From: Nonomuraea dietziae
GTDB taxonomy: Bacteria; Actinomycetota; Actinomycetes; Streptosporangiales; Streptosporangiaceae
Assembly (NCBI RefSeq): GCF_014195505.1
Contig: NZ_JACIBV010000001.1
Location: forward strand, 6,138,001 to 6,202,000
Direction of reading: 5' to 3'
DNA length: 64,000 bases
In this document: positions 1-8,475 of the stretch, piece after piece
Position numbering within the stretch: position 1 is the first letter of the stretch
Layout of the letters: each line of letters opens with the position of its first letter
Position numbers and translations under genes: made by a program
Notes under the pieces: generated by a model
Databases searched by the model: none
Told to the model about the DNA's origin: nothing
What the model saw: only the letters and a program-made list of their open reading frames with translations

Positions 1-315
1 GTCATTCTCATCGCCGCTGGCCTGCTCGAGGGCGTCATGGCCTACTCGCTGAAGATGAGCGAGGGCTTCTCCCACCTGTGGTGGGCGGTCAGCTTCCTGG
101 TCTTCGCCGTCCTCAGCTTCGGCGCGCTGTCCTTCGCGCTCAGGAGCCTGGAGGTCGGCACCGCCTACGCCGTGTGGACGGGCATCGGAGCCGTCGGCAC
201 CGCCGCGCTCGGCATGCTGCTGATGGGCGACGACGTCTCGGCCGTCAAGCTGGGCTCGATCGCCTTCATCATCATCGGCGTCGTCGGCCTCAACCTCTCC
301 GGCGCGGCCCACTGA
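1..315 (+). CDS. SMR family small multidrug resistance exporter (5' end outside window)
   Basis: Small multidrug resistance family membrane protein; the frame is open from base 1, so the amino end lies before the window. The 104 visible codons hold the rest of helix 1 and three further hydrophobic helices. The glutamate of AGLLEGVMAY sits where the proton/substrate-coupling Glu of EmrE is found, and LEVGTAYAVWTGIGAVGTA is the conserved helix 3 block of the family. These proteins work as antiparallel dimers that exchange protons for cationic drugs or guanidinium; which substrate applies here cannot be read from the sequence. SMR genes often occur as pairs, and a partner could lie just upstream. 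A strong hairpin follows the stop codon. Confidence 0.9.
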   Translation, partial: VILIAAGLLEGVMAYSLKMSEGFSHLWWAVSFLVFAVLSFGALSFALRSLEVGTAYAVWTGIGAVGTAALGMLLMGDDVSAVKLGSIAFIIIGVVGLNLSGAAH

Positions 316-323
316 CGTCGTGT

Positions 324-353
324 GGAGAAGGACGCCTGCGGGCGTCCTTCTCC
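324..353. terminator. Bidirectional intrinsic terminator hairpin
   Basis: Perfect 13-bp inverted repeat (arms 324-336 and 341-353, loop of 4) between the convergent SMR gene and the membrane protein gene. It can serve both. No long T-run follows on the plus strand, as is common in actinobacteria. Confidence 0.8.
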
Positions 354-380
354 CTGGTCCCGCGCTCTCTCGAGGACGGA

Positions 381-824
381 CTAGCGCGCCCTCCCCTTCA
401 TGGTGAGGGTGAGGATGCCCGCGATGAGGTAGACCAGCGCGCCGCGCCAGACGGAGTCCCACGCGGCACCGAAGATGCCCTCGCCGTCGATGACGAGCTG
501 GACGGGGTAGGTCAGGACCGCGGTGATGCCCGCGGGCAGGAGCGCGAACTTCCACGGGTGCTGGAGCGACCAGGTGCGCGCCTGCCTGGTGACCCTGTCG
601 CCCTCCTGAGGCTTGGCCACCGCGCCGATGGCGGCGATGAGGGCGAACAGGCTGATGCCGAGGCCGAGGGCCCACGGCAGGTCGGCGGATCCCGGCAGGA
701 TCACGCCCATGCCGTAGCTGGCCGCGGCGACCACGCCGCCGCCCACGGCGGCGGCCTTCCAAGGGGCGCCACGCAACGCGGCGCCGGACAACGACAGTTC
801 TTCGCGTCGAGAGAGCTCGTTCAT
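381..824 (-). CDS. Hypothetical four-helix integral membrane protein
   Basis: About 147 residues with a charged amino end (MNELSRREELSLSG) and four predicted membrane segments, roughly residues 23-44, 48-68, 92-110 and 122-142. I do not recognise the family. ATG at 824 is preferred over one 36 bases upstream because the extra residues (RTRGAKRHPG) are strongly basic and unlike a membrane-protein start. It is transcribed divergently from the GNAT gene at 908, with about 80 bases between them holding both promoters. Confidence 0.7.
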   Translation of the reverse strand: MNELSRREELSLSGAALRGAPWKAAAVGGGVVAAASYGMGVILPGSADLPWALGLGISLFALIAAIGAVAKPQEGDRVTRQARTWSLQHPWKFALLPAGITAVLTYPVQLVIDGEGIFGAAWDSVWRGALVYLIAGILTLTMKGRAR

Positions 825-907
825 AACCCCAGGGTGCCTTTTCGCGCCCCTTGTCCGCATCGGGGATCGACCCTGATAGTTCCCCGAGGATGCGTCATGA
901 TTCGGAC

Positions 908-1820
908 ATGCAGGAATTCACCATCGAACGGCTCGGACCGGGTGACGAGGACCGGTTGCGCGAGATCAGGCTCCACGCGCTGGCCGACGCGCCGACCGCC
1001 TTCGCCTCCACCCACGACAAGGAAGTCGCCTACCCCCGCGACAAGTGGGCCGAGCGCCTGGCCGACCCCGACTCGGCCTGGTTCGTGGCCGCCGACGCCG
1101 GCCTGGTCTGCGCCAGGCAGGAGCACGAGGGGGAGGTCCACCTGCTGTCGATGTGGGTGGCGCCTCGGGCCAGGGGGACCGGCCTGGCCGGTCGCCTGGT
1201 GGACGAGGTCGTCGCCTGGTCCAAGGCGCGAGAGGCCCACGAGATCGGCCTGTGGGCCGTCGACGACAACCTCGACGCCCGCGCGCTCTACGCGCGCAAG
1301 GGCTTCCTGCCCAGCGGCGAGGTCATGGCGCTGCCGTCCCATCCGGAGCTGATGGAGTCGCGCTACGTGCTCTCCCTGGTCTTCCGTACGGCCCGCGCCG
1401 ACGACCTGCCCGCCATCGTCGCGCTCATCACCGACGACGCGATCGCCGCGGGCCCGCACCGGCGCGTACGGCGAGGAGCACCTGGCCGCCTTCGAGGACA
1501 TCGAGGCCGACCCCAACAACGAGCTCATCGTCGCCGAGCTGAAGGGCGAGGTCGTCGGCACGATGCAGCTCACCTACATCCCCGGCATCTCCAGGCTCGG
1601 CGCCACACGCCTGCAGGTGGAGGCGGTCAGGATCGCCGGGCACCTGCGAGGGCAGGGCTGGGGCCGCAGGATGATGGAGTGGGCGCACGCCAAGGGCAGG
1701 GCGCGCGGCTGCGCGATGGTCCAGCTCACCTCCGACAAGCGGCGTGAGGACGCGCACCGCTTCTACCGCTCGCTCGGCTACGCCCAGTCACACGAGGGGT
1801 TCAAGCTCCAGCTCGACTAG
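908..1820 (+). pseudogene. Double-domain GNAT acetyltransferase, broken by one frameshift
   Basis: Two GNAT N-acetyltransferase domains in one polypeptide. The first (codons 1-155) contains the acetyl-CoA loop ARGTGLAGRLVDEV and the C-terminal ARALYARKGF motif. The second starts at TARADDLPAIVALITDDA and then leaves frame: an extra base in the G/C run near 1448-1456 shifts the reading frame, after which ARTGAYGEEHLAAFEDIEA and the loop RGQGWGRRMMEWAH follow in frame +1 to a stop at 1818. No start or stop lies between the domains, so this was a single fused protein. Start 908 (MQEFTIERL) fits the family; 890 is an alternative. The frameshift may be a sequencing error. The last 33 bases overlap the convergent molybdopterin gene. 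Confidence 0.75.
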
Positions 1821-3794
1821 GTTGTCGTGGTAGACGGCGCCCTTGCCCATGTCGGCGTCGCGCTCGTCGACCACGGCGTTCGGGTTGGCCCCACCGGTCG
1901 TGAGCTTCGGCCACCTGCCCTTCGGGCTGGCCACCACGCCCTTGGCCACCCTGTCGCTGACCTCCACGTCGGCCAGGAAGTAGCCGTTGTGGTTGACCAC
2001 GCGCACCCGCCGGCCCGTCGACAGGCCGCGCGCCGCCGCGTCGGCGGGGTTGACCAGGACGACGGGCTCCTTGGCGCGGCGCAGCAGCTCGGGGTTGTTG
2101 GCGAAGGTCGAGTTGAGGAAGGTGTGGGCCGCGGGGGTGATGAGCGTGAGCCTGTCGCCCACCGTGCGGGAGGAGAGAGAGGGGACGAAGGCCTTCCCTC
2201 TCCTGGGGAAGCGGAGCCTGCCTGAGGGGGTGGGGAAGCCGTCGGCGAAGGGGGCGAAAGGCTGCGGGTAGCTCATCCGCATCCAGCCCTCCTTGCGCAG
2301 GCGGTCGAGGGTGATGCCCTCGAGGGAAGGGTGGCCGCTCGACAGCAGGTCGGCGGCGAGCTCCAGGTCCGAGTCGTACAGCGAGGGCTCGGTGAGCCCC
2401 ATGTGGGCGGCCAGGCGGCGGAAGGTCTCGGTGGTCGACAGCGCCTCGCCGGCGGGGGCGACGGCGGGCTCGTTCCACAGCAGGTACATGTGGCCGTACC
2501 CGGCGTGCAGGTCCATGTGCTCGGTCTGCATGGTCGCGGGCAGCACGATGTCGGCGTAGTCGACGGTGTCGGTGGGGAACTGCTCCATGACGACCGTGAA
2601 GAGGTCTTCGCGGGCCAGCCCCTTCCTGATCCTGTTGCTGTCGGAGGTGGAGGCCAGCGGGTTGGCGGCGTAGACCCAGAGGCACTTGACGTCGTCGAGC
2701 TCGGAGGCCAGCCGCGTCATGTACCTGGTGCGCACCGGCGCGGCCAGGAGGTCGTTGCGCTTGTCGATCTTCAGGTGGACGTGGCCGCTGGTGGAGTAGG
2801 CCACGCCGCCGCCCGGATGGCGCCAGTCGCCCGTCACGCCCGGGATCGAGGCGATCGTCCGCATGGCCGCGCCGCCGCCCTCGTGCCGCTGGATGCCCAT
2901 CGTGGCGCGGATGGCGGTGGGACGGGTGTGGGCGAGCTTCGTCCCCAGCCTGTGGATGGCCTCGGCGGGGATGCCCGTGACCTCGGCGGCCCGCTCGACG
3001 GGCCAGTCCATGATCTCCTCGCGGAAGTCCTCCCAGCCCTCGGTGTGCTGGGCCAGGTACTCCTCGTCCTGCGCGTTCTCGGCCAGCACCACGTGGAGCA
3101 GCCCGAGCGCGAGCGCCGCGTCGGTGCCGGGCCTGATGGCCAGGTGCTCGTCGGCCTGGTCGGCCGTCCTGGTGCGGATCGGGTCGATCGCCACGACGTG
3201 GGCGCCGGCGGCGCGGCCGTCCTGGATGAACTTCCACAGGTGGTGGCCGCTGGTGAGCGTGTTGGTGCCCCACAGGAGGATGAGCTTGGCCTGGGCGAAG
3301 TTCTCGGGGTCCATGCCGCCCGCGGTGCCCTGGGCGCGCGCCAGACCGAGGCTGCCGGCCACCGAGCAGATGTTCAGCGAGTGCTTGGAGGCGCCGAGCA
3401 TGTTCCAGAACCTGCGCCCCGCCACACCCTCGCAGCCCTGCAGGTAGCCGAGGGAGCCGGTGCCGAGATAGGGCCAGATCGCCTCGCCGCCGTGCTCGTC
3501 CACGATGCCGCGCAGCCTGGTGGCGATCTCGTCGAGCGCCTCCTCCCAGCTGATGCGCTCGAACTGCCCCGAACCCTTGGGCCCCGTACGGCGCAGCGGA
3601 TGCAGGATCCTGTCCTGCGCCTGCGTGTGCTCGAGATAGCGGTTGACCTTCACGCACAACGCGCCCCGCGTGTACGGCTGGTCGGGGTTGCCGCGCATCT
3701 TCACGGCCTTGCCGTCCTCGACGGTCACGACCCAGGAGCACGTGTCGGGGCAGTCAAGCGGACATGCCCCCAGAACTCGCAGTTCACCCGACAT
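1788..3794 (-). CDS. Molybdopterin-dependent oxidoreductase with [4Fe-4S] domain
   Basis: A 668-residue member of the DMSO reductase/formate dehydrogenase superfamily. An N-terminal Fe4S4 domain shows C11-x3-C15-x3-C19-x27-C47. The molybdopterin domain follows (RISWEEALDEIA near residue 80; LLWGTNTLTSGHH near 180; AIDPIRTRTA near 205), then the C-terminal dinucleotide-binding domain (LTLITPAAHTFLNS, VLVNPADAAARGL). C143 or S144 of NICSVAG lies where the molybdenum-ligating Cys/Sec/Ser occurs; the exact ligand is uncertain. No Tat signal is visible, so it is probably cytoplasmic. No partner NADH or quinone subunit lies beside it, so the substrate is unknown. The family includes many stand-alone actinobacterial copies labelled only molybdopterin oxidoreductase. 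Confidence 0.9.
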   Translation of the reverse strand: MSGELRVLGACPLDCPDTCSWVVTVEDGKAVKMRGNPDQPYTRGALCVKVNRYLEHTQAQDRILHPLRRTGPKGSGQFERISWEEALDEIATRLRGIVDEHGGEAIWPYLGTGSLGYLQGCEGVAGRRFWNMLGASKHSLNICSVAGSLGLARAQGTAGGMDPENFAQAKLILLWGTNTLTSGHHLWKFIQDGRAAGAHVVAIDPIRTRTADQADEHLAIRPGTDAALALGLLHVVLAENAQDEEYLAQHTEGWEDFREEIMDWPVERAAEVTGIPAEAIHRLGTKLAHTRPTAIRATMGIQRHEGGGAAMRTIASIPGVTGDWRHPGGGVAYSTSGHVHLKIDKRNDLLAAPVRTRYMTRLASELDDVKCLWVYAANPLASTSDSNRIRKGLAREDLFTVVMEQFPTDTVDYADIVLPATMQTEHMDLHAGYGHMYLLWNEPAVAPAGEALSTTETFRRLAAHMGLTEPSLYDSDLELAADLLSSGHPSLEGITLDRLRKEGWMRMSYPQPFAPFADGFPTPSGRLRFPRRGKAFVPSLSSRTVGDRLTLITPAAHTFLNSTFANNPELLRRAKEPVVLVNPADAAARGLSTGRRVRVVNHNGYFLADVEVSDRVAKGVVASPKGRWPKLTTGGANPNAVVDERDADMGKGAVYHDNLVELELEPLV

Positions 3795-3807
3795 GGCATC
3801 GAGTGTA

Positions 3808-3836
3808 GGCGCAGCGCCCCAGAGGGACGCTGCGCC
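3808..3836 (-). terminator. Intrinsic terminator after the first M28 peptidase gene
   Basis: Inverted repeat with arms 3808-3816 (GGCGCAGCG) and 3828-3836 and an 11-nt loop. It lies between the stop of the M28 gene and the start of the molybdopterin gene, both on the minus strand. Confidence 0.65.
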
Positions 3837-3845
3837 GGTCCGTCG

Positions 3846-5369
3846 TCAGCTCTGCGAGGAAGGCGCCTCGTCGACGAGCTTGGCCCTGACCCCCACGCCG
3901 GGGGAGTGCGGGCCGTTGATCTTCGAGGGGTCGAAGGCGTAGGTGCCCACGAGCGTGGCGATCGCGTCGGCGTTGACGTCGAGCGCGGTGTCGTTGATGT
4001 TCCTGATGTCGTCGCACGCCTGGTGGTAGCAGCGGTCGTAGCGCTCGCCCGCCGTGCCGCCCCACTTGGCGACCTCCTCGGGCGTCTTGCGCTTCTCCGC
4101 CCCCGTGAACAGGCCGCCGGCGGGGATGCCGACCGCGATGAAGGGGCCGTAGTCGGAACGGCCGTCGAAGTCGGTGCCCTTGGAGGCCAGACCGCGCGAG
4201 GCGTAGAACTCCTCGAAGTACTTCTCGATCTGCGCCGAGCCCTCAGGGCCAGGACCCGCGCCGACGCCGTCGGAGTCGTCGCCGTCGTAGACGTGGTAGA
4301 CGTAGTTCGGCGAGGCGACCATGTCGAAGTTCAGGTAGAGGGCGATGTTCGCCCGCTCCTGCTCGGTCAGGTTCGCCACGTAGTGCTCGGCGCCGAGCAG
4401 ACCGAACTCCTCGCCGCCCCAGAAGGCGAAGCGGACCTTGTTCTCCGGCCTCGACTTGGCCATCTGCAGCGCCACCTCGAGGATCGCGCCGACACCTGAG
4501 CCGTTGTCGTTGATGCCGGGGCCGTCCTCGACCGAGTCGAGGTGACCGCCGACCATCACCACGTTGTCGTCACGCCCGTGCCGCGTCTCGGCGAGCACGT
4601 TGTAGGTGGTGTAGGACTTCGTCACCGTCTCCCACGAGAAGGTGAACCCGACCTCCGCGCCCGGCGTGGCCGCCAGGTCCCTGCCCGTCCAGTAGCTGGC
4701 GAACAGCACGGGCAGGTCGGAGGGGCCACCGAGGTCGGGGTTGACGTCCGCCTCCGTACGTCCCTCCTGGCCCTCGTTGAACAGCACGACCCCGGAGGCG
4801 CCCGCGGCCTTGGCGTTGGCGACCTTGACGGAGAAACCGCAGGTGCCGCGCTGGATCAGCGCGAAGTTACCCGGCGTGAACCCGGCGAAGTCGGCCGCCT
4901 CGCACCCCGAGGTCGAGGAGTTGGGCGCGGGCCCCGGCGGGATCATCACGTCGACGGCCTGGACCTTGCCGGAGAACGTGCCCTCGGCGGTGTGCCCCGA
5001 CGGCGTCCAGTCCAGCCCCAGCGCGAAGACCTGAGGGCTGGGCGACCTGCGCTCGAAGACCGGCTTGGTCTTGAACTCGAGGTTCTCGAAGGTGAACTTC
5101 TGCGTCGAGACCTTGTATCCGGCCAGGCGCAGCAGCCCGGCGACGTAGTCGCGCGACAACTCGTAACCGCGGGTGCCGTCCACGCGGGTGTTGCCGTTGG
5201 CCTTGGCGATCAGGTCGAGGACCTTGAGGTGCCGTTTGACGTTCTTGCCGTTGACGGCCTTGACGAGCTTGCGGACCGAGTTGTTGTTCGGGTCGGCGTG
5301 CGCGGCCGTGCCCGTGATGGCGAGAGGTGCGATGAGAACGGCCGTGACCAGCGCGGCTCTGAGCTTCAT
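3846..5369 (-). CDS. Secreted M28 family aminopeptidase with PA domain (copy 1)
   Basis: A 507-residue secreted zinc aminopeptidase like Streptomyces griseus aminopeptidase S. A Sec signal peptide (MKLRAALVTAVLIAPLAITG, cut near AHA-DP) is followed by a protease-associated domain (residues about 130-230, with SGCEAADFAGFTPGNFALI) and an M28 catalytic domain. Visible metal and catalytic residues are H276-x-D278 in GGHLDSVEDGPG, bridging D288 in INDNGSG, E320-E321 in GGEEFGLLG, and the late FDGRSDYGPFI and CYHQACDDI motifs. It would remove amino-terminal residues from extracellular peptides. It is the first of three tandem paralogues, each with its own signal peptide, which points to gene duplication. 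The paralogue lies 80 bases upstream with a terminator between them. Confidence 0.92.
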   Translation of the reverse strand: MKLRAALVTAVLIAPLAITGTAAHADPNNNSVRKLVKAVNGKNVKRHLKVLDLIAKANGNTRVDGTRGYELSRDYVAGLLRLAGYKVSTQKFTFENLEFKTKPVFERRSPSPQVFALGLDWTPSGHTAEGTFSGKVQAVDVMIPPGPAPNSSTSGCEAADFAGFTPGNFALIQRGTCGFSVKVANAKAAGASGVVLFNEGQEGRTEADVNPDLGGPSDLPVLFASYWTGRDLAATPGAEVGFTFSWETVTKSYTTYNVLAETRHGRDDNVVMVGGHLDSVEDGPGINDNGSGVGAILEVALQMAKSRPENKVRFAFWGGEEFGLLGAEHYVANLTEQERANIALYLNFDMVASPNYVYHVYDGDDSDGVGAGPGPEGSAQIEKYFEEFYASRGLASKGTDFDGRSDYGPFIAVGIPAGGLFTGAEKRKTPEEVAKWGGTAGERYDRCYHQACDDIRNINDTALDVNADAIATLVGTYAFDPSKINGPHSPGVGVRAKLVDEAPSSQS

Positions 5370-5410
5370 GAGACTCCTCGATGACGAACGGTCCCCCGAG
5401 AGCGCGAGCC

Positions 5411-5440
5411 CTGCGGCCCGCGCGGGTGCGCGGGCCGCAG
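5411..5440 (-). terminator. Perfect 13-bp hairpin terminator after second M28 gene
   Basis: Arms 5411-5423 and 5428-5440 with a 4-nt loop, just past the stop of the middle M28 gene. It separates transcription of copies 2 and 1. Confidence 0.8.
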
Positions 5441-5447
5441 GTCGGAT

Positions 5448-7004
5448 CTAGCTGAGCTCGACCTTGTCGTGGTCGTGGACGACCGCGGCGCGGGTGGCGG
5501 CGGCCTTGTGCGCCTTGCCCGGCGCGTGGATGCCGTTGACGGCCTCGGTGTCGAAGGCGTAGGTGCCCATCAGCATCGCGATCGCGTCGGAGTTGACGTC
5601 GAGCGCGGTGTCGTCGATGTTCTTGATCGTGTCGCACGGCGCGTGGTAGCAGGGGTCGTACTCGATCCCGGCCGTGCCGCCCCAGATCGCGGCCTCCTCG
5701 GCGGTCTTGACCTTCTCCGCGCCCGTGAACAGGCCGCCGCCGGGGATGCCGGCGTCGATGAAGGCCTTGTAGTCGGAGCGGCCGTCGAACTCGCTGGCCT
5801 TGGACTGCAGGCCGCGCGAGGCGTAGAAGGACTGGAAGTCCTTCTCGATCTGCGCCGAGCCCTCGGGGCCCGGAACGCCGAACACGTCGCCGTCGCCGTC
5901 GTACACCTGGTAGACGAAGTTCGGCGAGGCGATCATGTCGAAGTTCAGGTAGAGGGCGATGTTGGCCTTGTCCTGCTCGCTCAGGTGGTCGACGTAGTAC
6001 TGCGAGCCGAGCAGGCCGAACTCCTCGCCGCCCCAGAAGCCGAAGCGGACCTTGTTGCCGGTCTTGTGCTTGGCCATCTGCAGCGCCACTTCCAGCACGC
6101 CGCCGACGCCCGAGCCGTTGTCGTTGATGCCGGGGCCCTCCTGCACCGAGTCGAGGTGCGCGCCCGCCACCACGACGTTGTCCCCGCGGCCCCAGCGGGA
6201 CTCGGCGATGACGTTGGAGGTGGTCCTGGTCTCGACCAGCTTGTCGAAGGACAGGCTGACCGTGGTGCCCGGCTTGGAGGCCAGCTCGTCGCCGACGGCG
6301 AAGCTGGTGAAGAACACCGGAACGGAAACGTTCTCCCCGATGCCGGGATTGACCCGTGCGGTGGTGCGGCCTGGCTGGCCCTCGTTGAAGAGGATCACCG
6401 CGGAGGCGCCTGCCGCCACGGCGTTGGCCACCTTCAGCGCGAAGTCGCAGGTGCCGCGCTGGACGAGCGCGATGTTGCCCGCGGTGAAGCCGGCGAAGTC
6501 GCTCGCCTCGCAGCCGGAGGTCGAGCCGGGCGTGGCCGGCGGCGGCAGCACGACGTCGACCGCCTGCACCGGCGCGGTGACGGTGCCCGCGGAGCTCGCG
6601 CCCACTTCGTGGAACTCCGTCACATGGGCGAAGGCCTTGGGCTCAGGTGCGGTGCGCTTGAGTACTGGCGGGGTCTTGTAGCCCTCGAACTCGAACTCGA
6701 AGGGCTGGATGGTCACCTTGTACCCCGCCAGGCGCAGCACCGAGGCCACGTAGTCGCGGGAGAGCGCGTAGCCGCGTGTCCCGTCGACGCGAGTATTGCC
6801 GTTCGCCTTACCGATCAGGTCAAGCACTTTCAGATGACGCTTGACGTTTTCACCCTTGACCGCGCTCACCAGCTTGCGGGCCGAATTGCTCGGCGAGTCG
6901 GCATGGGCCGTGCCCGCCATAGTCAGCGGCGCGATGAGAACGGCGGCCAGCAGGCCCTTACCCAGGCGAGAACGTCCTAAAGATCCACTAAAAGCTAAGC
7001 GCAT
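5448..7004 (-). CDS. Secreted M28 family aminopeptidase with PA domain (copy 2)
   Basis: A 518-residue paralogue of the neighbouring peptidase. The signal peptide includes an extended basic region (MRLAFSGSLGRSRLGKGLLA) with probable cleavage at AHA-DS. PA-domain core SGCEASDFAGFTAGNIALV and the M28 ligands H283-x-D285 (GAHLDSVQEGPG), the bridging Asp of INDNGSG, and E327-E328 (GGEEFGLLG) are all intact, with the same 44-residue spacing from H to EE as in copy 1. CYHAPCDTI near the carboxyl end matches the disulfide motif of copy 1. It ends in a short charged tail (HDHDKVELS) absent from the other copies. All catalytic residues are present, so it should be active. Confidence 0.92.
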   Translation of the reverse strand: MRLAFSGSLGRSRLGKGLLAAVLIAPLTMAGTAHADSPSNSARKLVSAVKGENVKRHLKVLDLIGKANGNTRVDGTRGYALSRDYVASVLRLAGYKVTIQPFEFEFEGYKTPPVLKRTAPEPKAFAHVTEFHEVGASSAGTVTAPVQAVDVVLPPPATPGSTSGCEASDFAGFTAGNIALVQRGTCDFALKVANAVAAGASAVILFNEGQPGRTTARVNPGIGENVSVPVFFTSFAVGDELASKPGTTVSLSFDKLVETRTTSNVIAESRWGRGDNVVVAGAHLDSVQEGPGINDNGSGVGGVLEVALQMAKHKTGNKVRFGFWGGEEFGLLGSQYYVDHLSEQDKANIALYLNFDMIASPNFVYQVYDGDGDVFGVPGPEGSAQIEKDFQSFYASRGLQSKASEFDGRSDYKAFIDAGIPGGGLFTGAEKVKTAEEAAIWGGTAGIEYDPCYHAPCDTIKNIDDTALDVNSDAIAMLMGTYAFDTEAVNGIHAPGKAHKAAATRAAVVHDHDKVELS

Positions 7005-7030
7005 GCACGGAAAGGTATATTGGCGAACCT

Positions 7031-8410
7031 TTACGGAGAAGATGCCGACTGCATTTCGTTACCAATCCCGGCGAATGTGGTTATCACGGTCGCCACGGCG
7101 TCGGCCGAAACATCCAGGGCATAGGCGTTGACGTTCCTCAGGTTGTCGCACTCCCTGTGGTAGCAGCTGTCGAACGGGACGCCTGCCGTCCCACCGAAGG
7201 CGTTGGCCTGGTCCTGCGTCTTGAGGCCCTCCGCGCCGGTGAACAGTCCGCCCGCGGGGATGCCCGCCTCGATGAAGGGGCCGTAGTCGGAGCGCCCGGA
7301 GAAGTCGGTTCCCGTGTACGGCAGGTGCCGCGAGACGAAGAAGTCCTCGAAGGCCCGCTCGATCCGCGCCGACCCCGCGGGGCCAGGACCCTCCCCCACC
7401 CGGTCGGAGTCGTCGCCGTCATAGATGCCGAAGATGTGGTTGGGCGAGGCGGCCATGTCCAGGTTGAGATACATGTCGATCTTGGCGCGCTCGGCGGCGG
7501 GGAGGGTGTTCACGTAGTACGAGGACCCGATCAACCCCAGCTCCTCCGCGCCCCACCAGGCGAAACGCACCGCCCGGTCGGGGTACCGTGCCGCCATCCT
7601 GATCGCGATCTCGAGGATGGCCGCGCTTCCCGAGCCGTTGTCGTTGAGGCCGGGGCCCGCCTCGACCGAGTCGAGGTGCGCGCCCACCATCACCACGTCG
7701 TGGGTCGCCCCCGTCCTGGTCTGGGCGATCACGTTGTGCGAGGTCATCCTGCGGATCTCGGTCCTGGTGGCCACGGTCACCAGCCGCGCGTTCGCCACCG
7801 CCGCGCCCTGCGTGGCGTCGACGCCGACGATCGGGATCTTCTGGGGAGCGCCCGTGTTGCCGTCGAAGGCGCCGCCCTGGTTGACCACGACCAGCGCCTT
7901 GGCCCCCGCGGCTGAGGCCCTCGCCGCCTTGGTCCCGAACGTGCACAGCCCCCTGTCGACCACCGCCACCGCGCCGGGCTCGAATCCCGCGAAGTCCGTG
8001 TCGTCGCAGCCCATGCCCACTCTGTCAGGCTTCGCCGTCACCTCCCCCGCGCCCGAATGGGCCAGGGTGGAGACGTTGCCGAGGTCCTTGCCGTCCGCCG
8101 CGAGAGCCCCTGGGGTCAGCTGCCTGTAGACGTCGAAATGGAAGGGCTGGAGCTCGACCTTGTAGCCTGCCTCCAGCAGCCGTGCCGCGACGTAGTCGGT
8201 GGAGGCGTCATATCCGGACGTGCCCGCCGCCCTGCTGCCTCCATGGGCGTCGGCGATGGCCTGGAAGGCCTGCAGATGCGCGAGCACATTGCCGATCTTC
8301 ACATCGTCGGCGAGTGTCGCGTCCGGCGCGGCGACGGCCAGCGCGACGAGCAAATGGGTGATCATGCGGGCCAGCGTGGCAAGCTTTCTCACCGGGGTAT
8401 GGCAAGGCAC
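7031..8410 (-). CDS. Secreted M28 family aminopeptidase with PA domain (copy 3)
   Basis: The most divergent of the three tandem M28 peptidases, about 459 residues. The PA domain is shorter (GCDDTDFAGFEPGAVAVV), and the catalytic domain keeps H245-x-D247 (GAHLDSVEAGPG), LNDNGSGSA, the EE pair of WWGAEELGLIG, GRSDYGPFI and CYHRECDNL. In the EE motif the GGEE of copies 1 and 2 is GAEE. The start is unsure: GTG at 8410 or 8392 would give a basic n-region before the signal peptide, while ATG at 8365 (MITHLLVALAVAAPDA) gives a short one; no clear ribosome site decides it. It is only 26 bases upstream of copy 2, so the two may be co-transcribed. Confidence 0.88.
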   Translation of the reverse strand: MPCHTPVRKLATLARMITHLLVALAVAAPDATLADDVKIGNVLAHLQAFQAIADAHGGSRAAGTSGYDASTDYVAARLLEAGYKVELQPFHFDVYRQLTPGALAADGKDLGNVSTLAHSGAGEVTAKPDRVGMGCDDTDFAGFEPGAVAVVDRGLCTFGTKAARASAAGAKALVVVNQGGAFDGNTGAPQKIPIVGVDATQGAAVANARLVTVATRTEIRRMTSHNVIAQTRTGATHDVVMVGAHLDSVEAGPGLNDNGSGSAAILEIAIRMAARYPDRAVRFAWWGAEELGLIGSSYYVNTLPAAERAKIDMYLNLDMAASPNHIFGIYDGDDSDRVGEGPGPAGSARIERAFEDFFVSRHLPYTGTDFSGRSDYGPFIEAGIPAGGLFTGAEGLKTQDQANAFGGTAGVPFDSCYHRECDNLRNVNAYALDVSADAVATVITTFAGIGNEMQSASSP

Positions 8411-8475
8411 GTCGAGCTGGCAGAGACGTTACCCGGTGGAGTGACCACAGTGGCGATTGTGGACACTTGAGGCCA

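Noticed and set aside
2331-4499. Long plus-strand open frame of about 720 codons opposite the molybdopterin and M28 genes
   Set aside because: Arg/Gly/Val-rich antisense frame caused by high GC; the minus strand holds two clear protein families.
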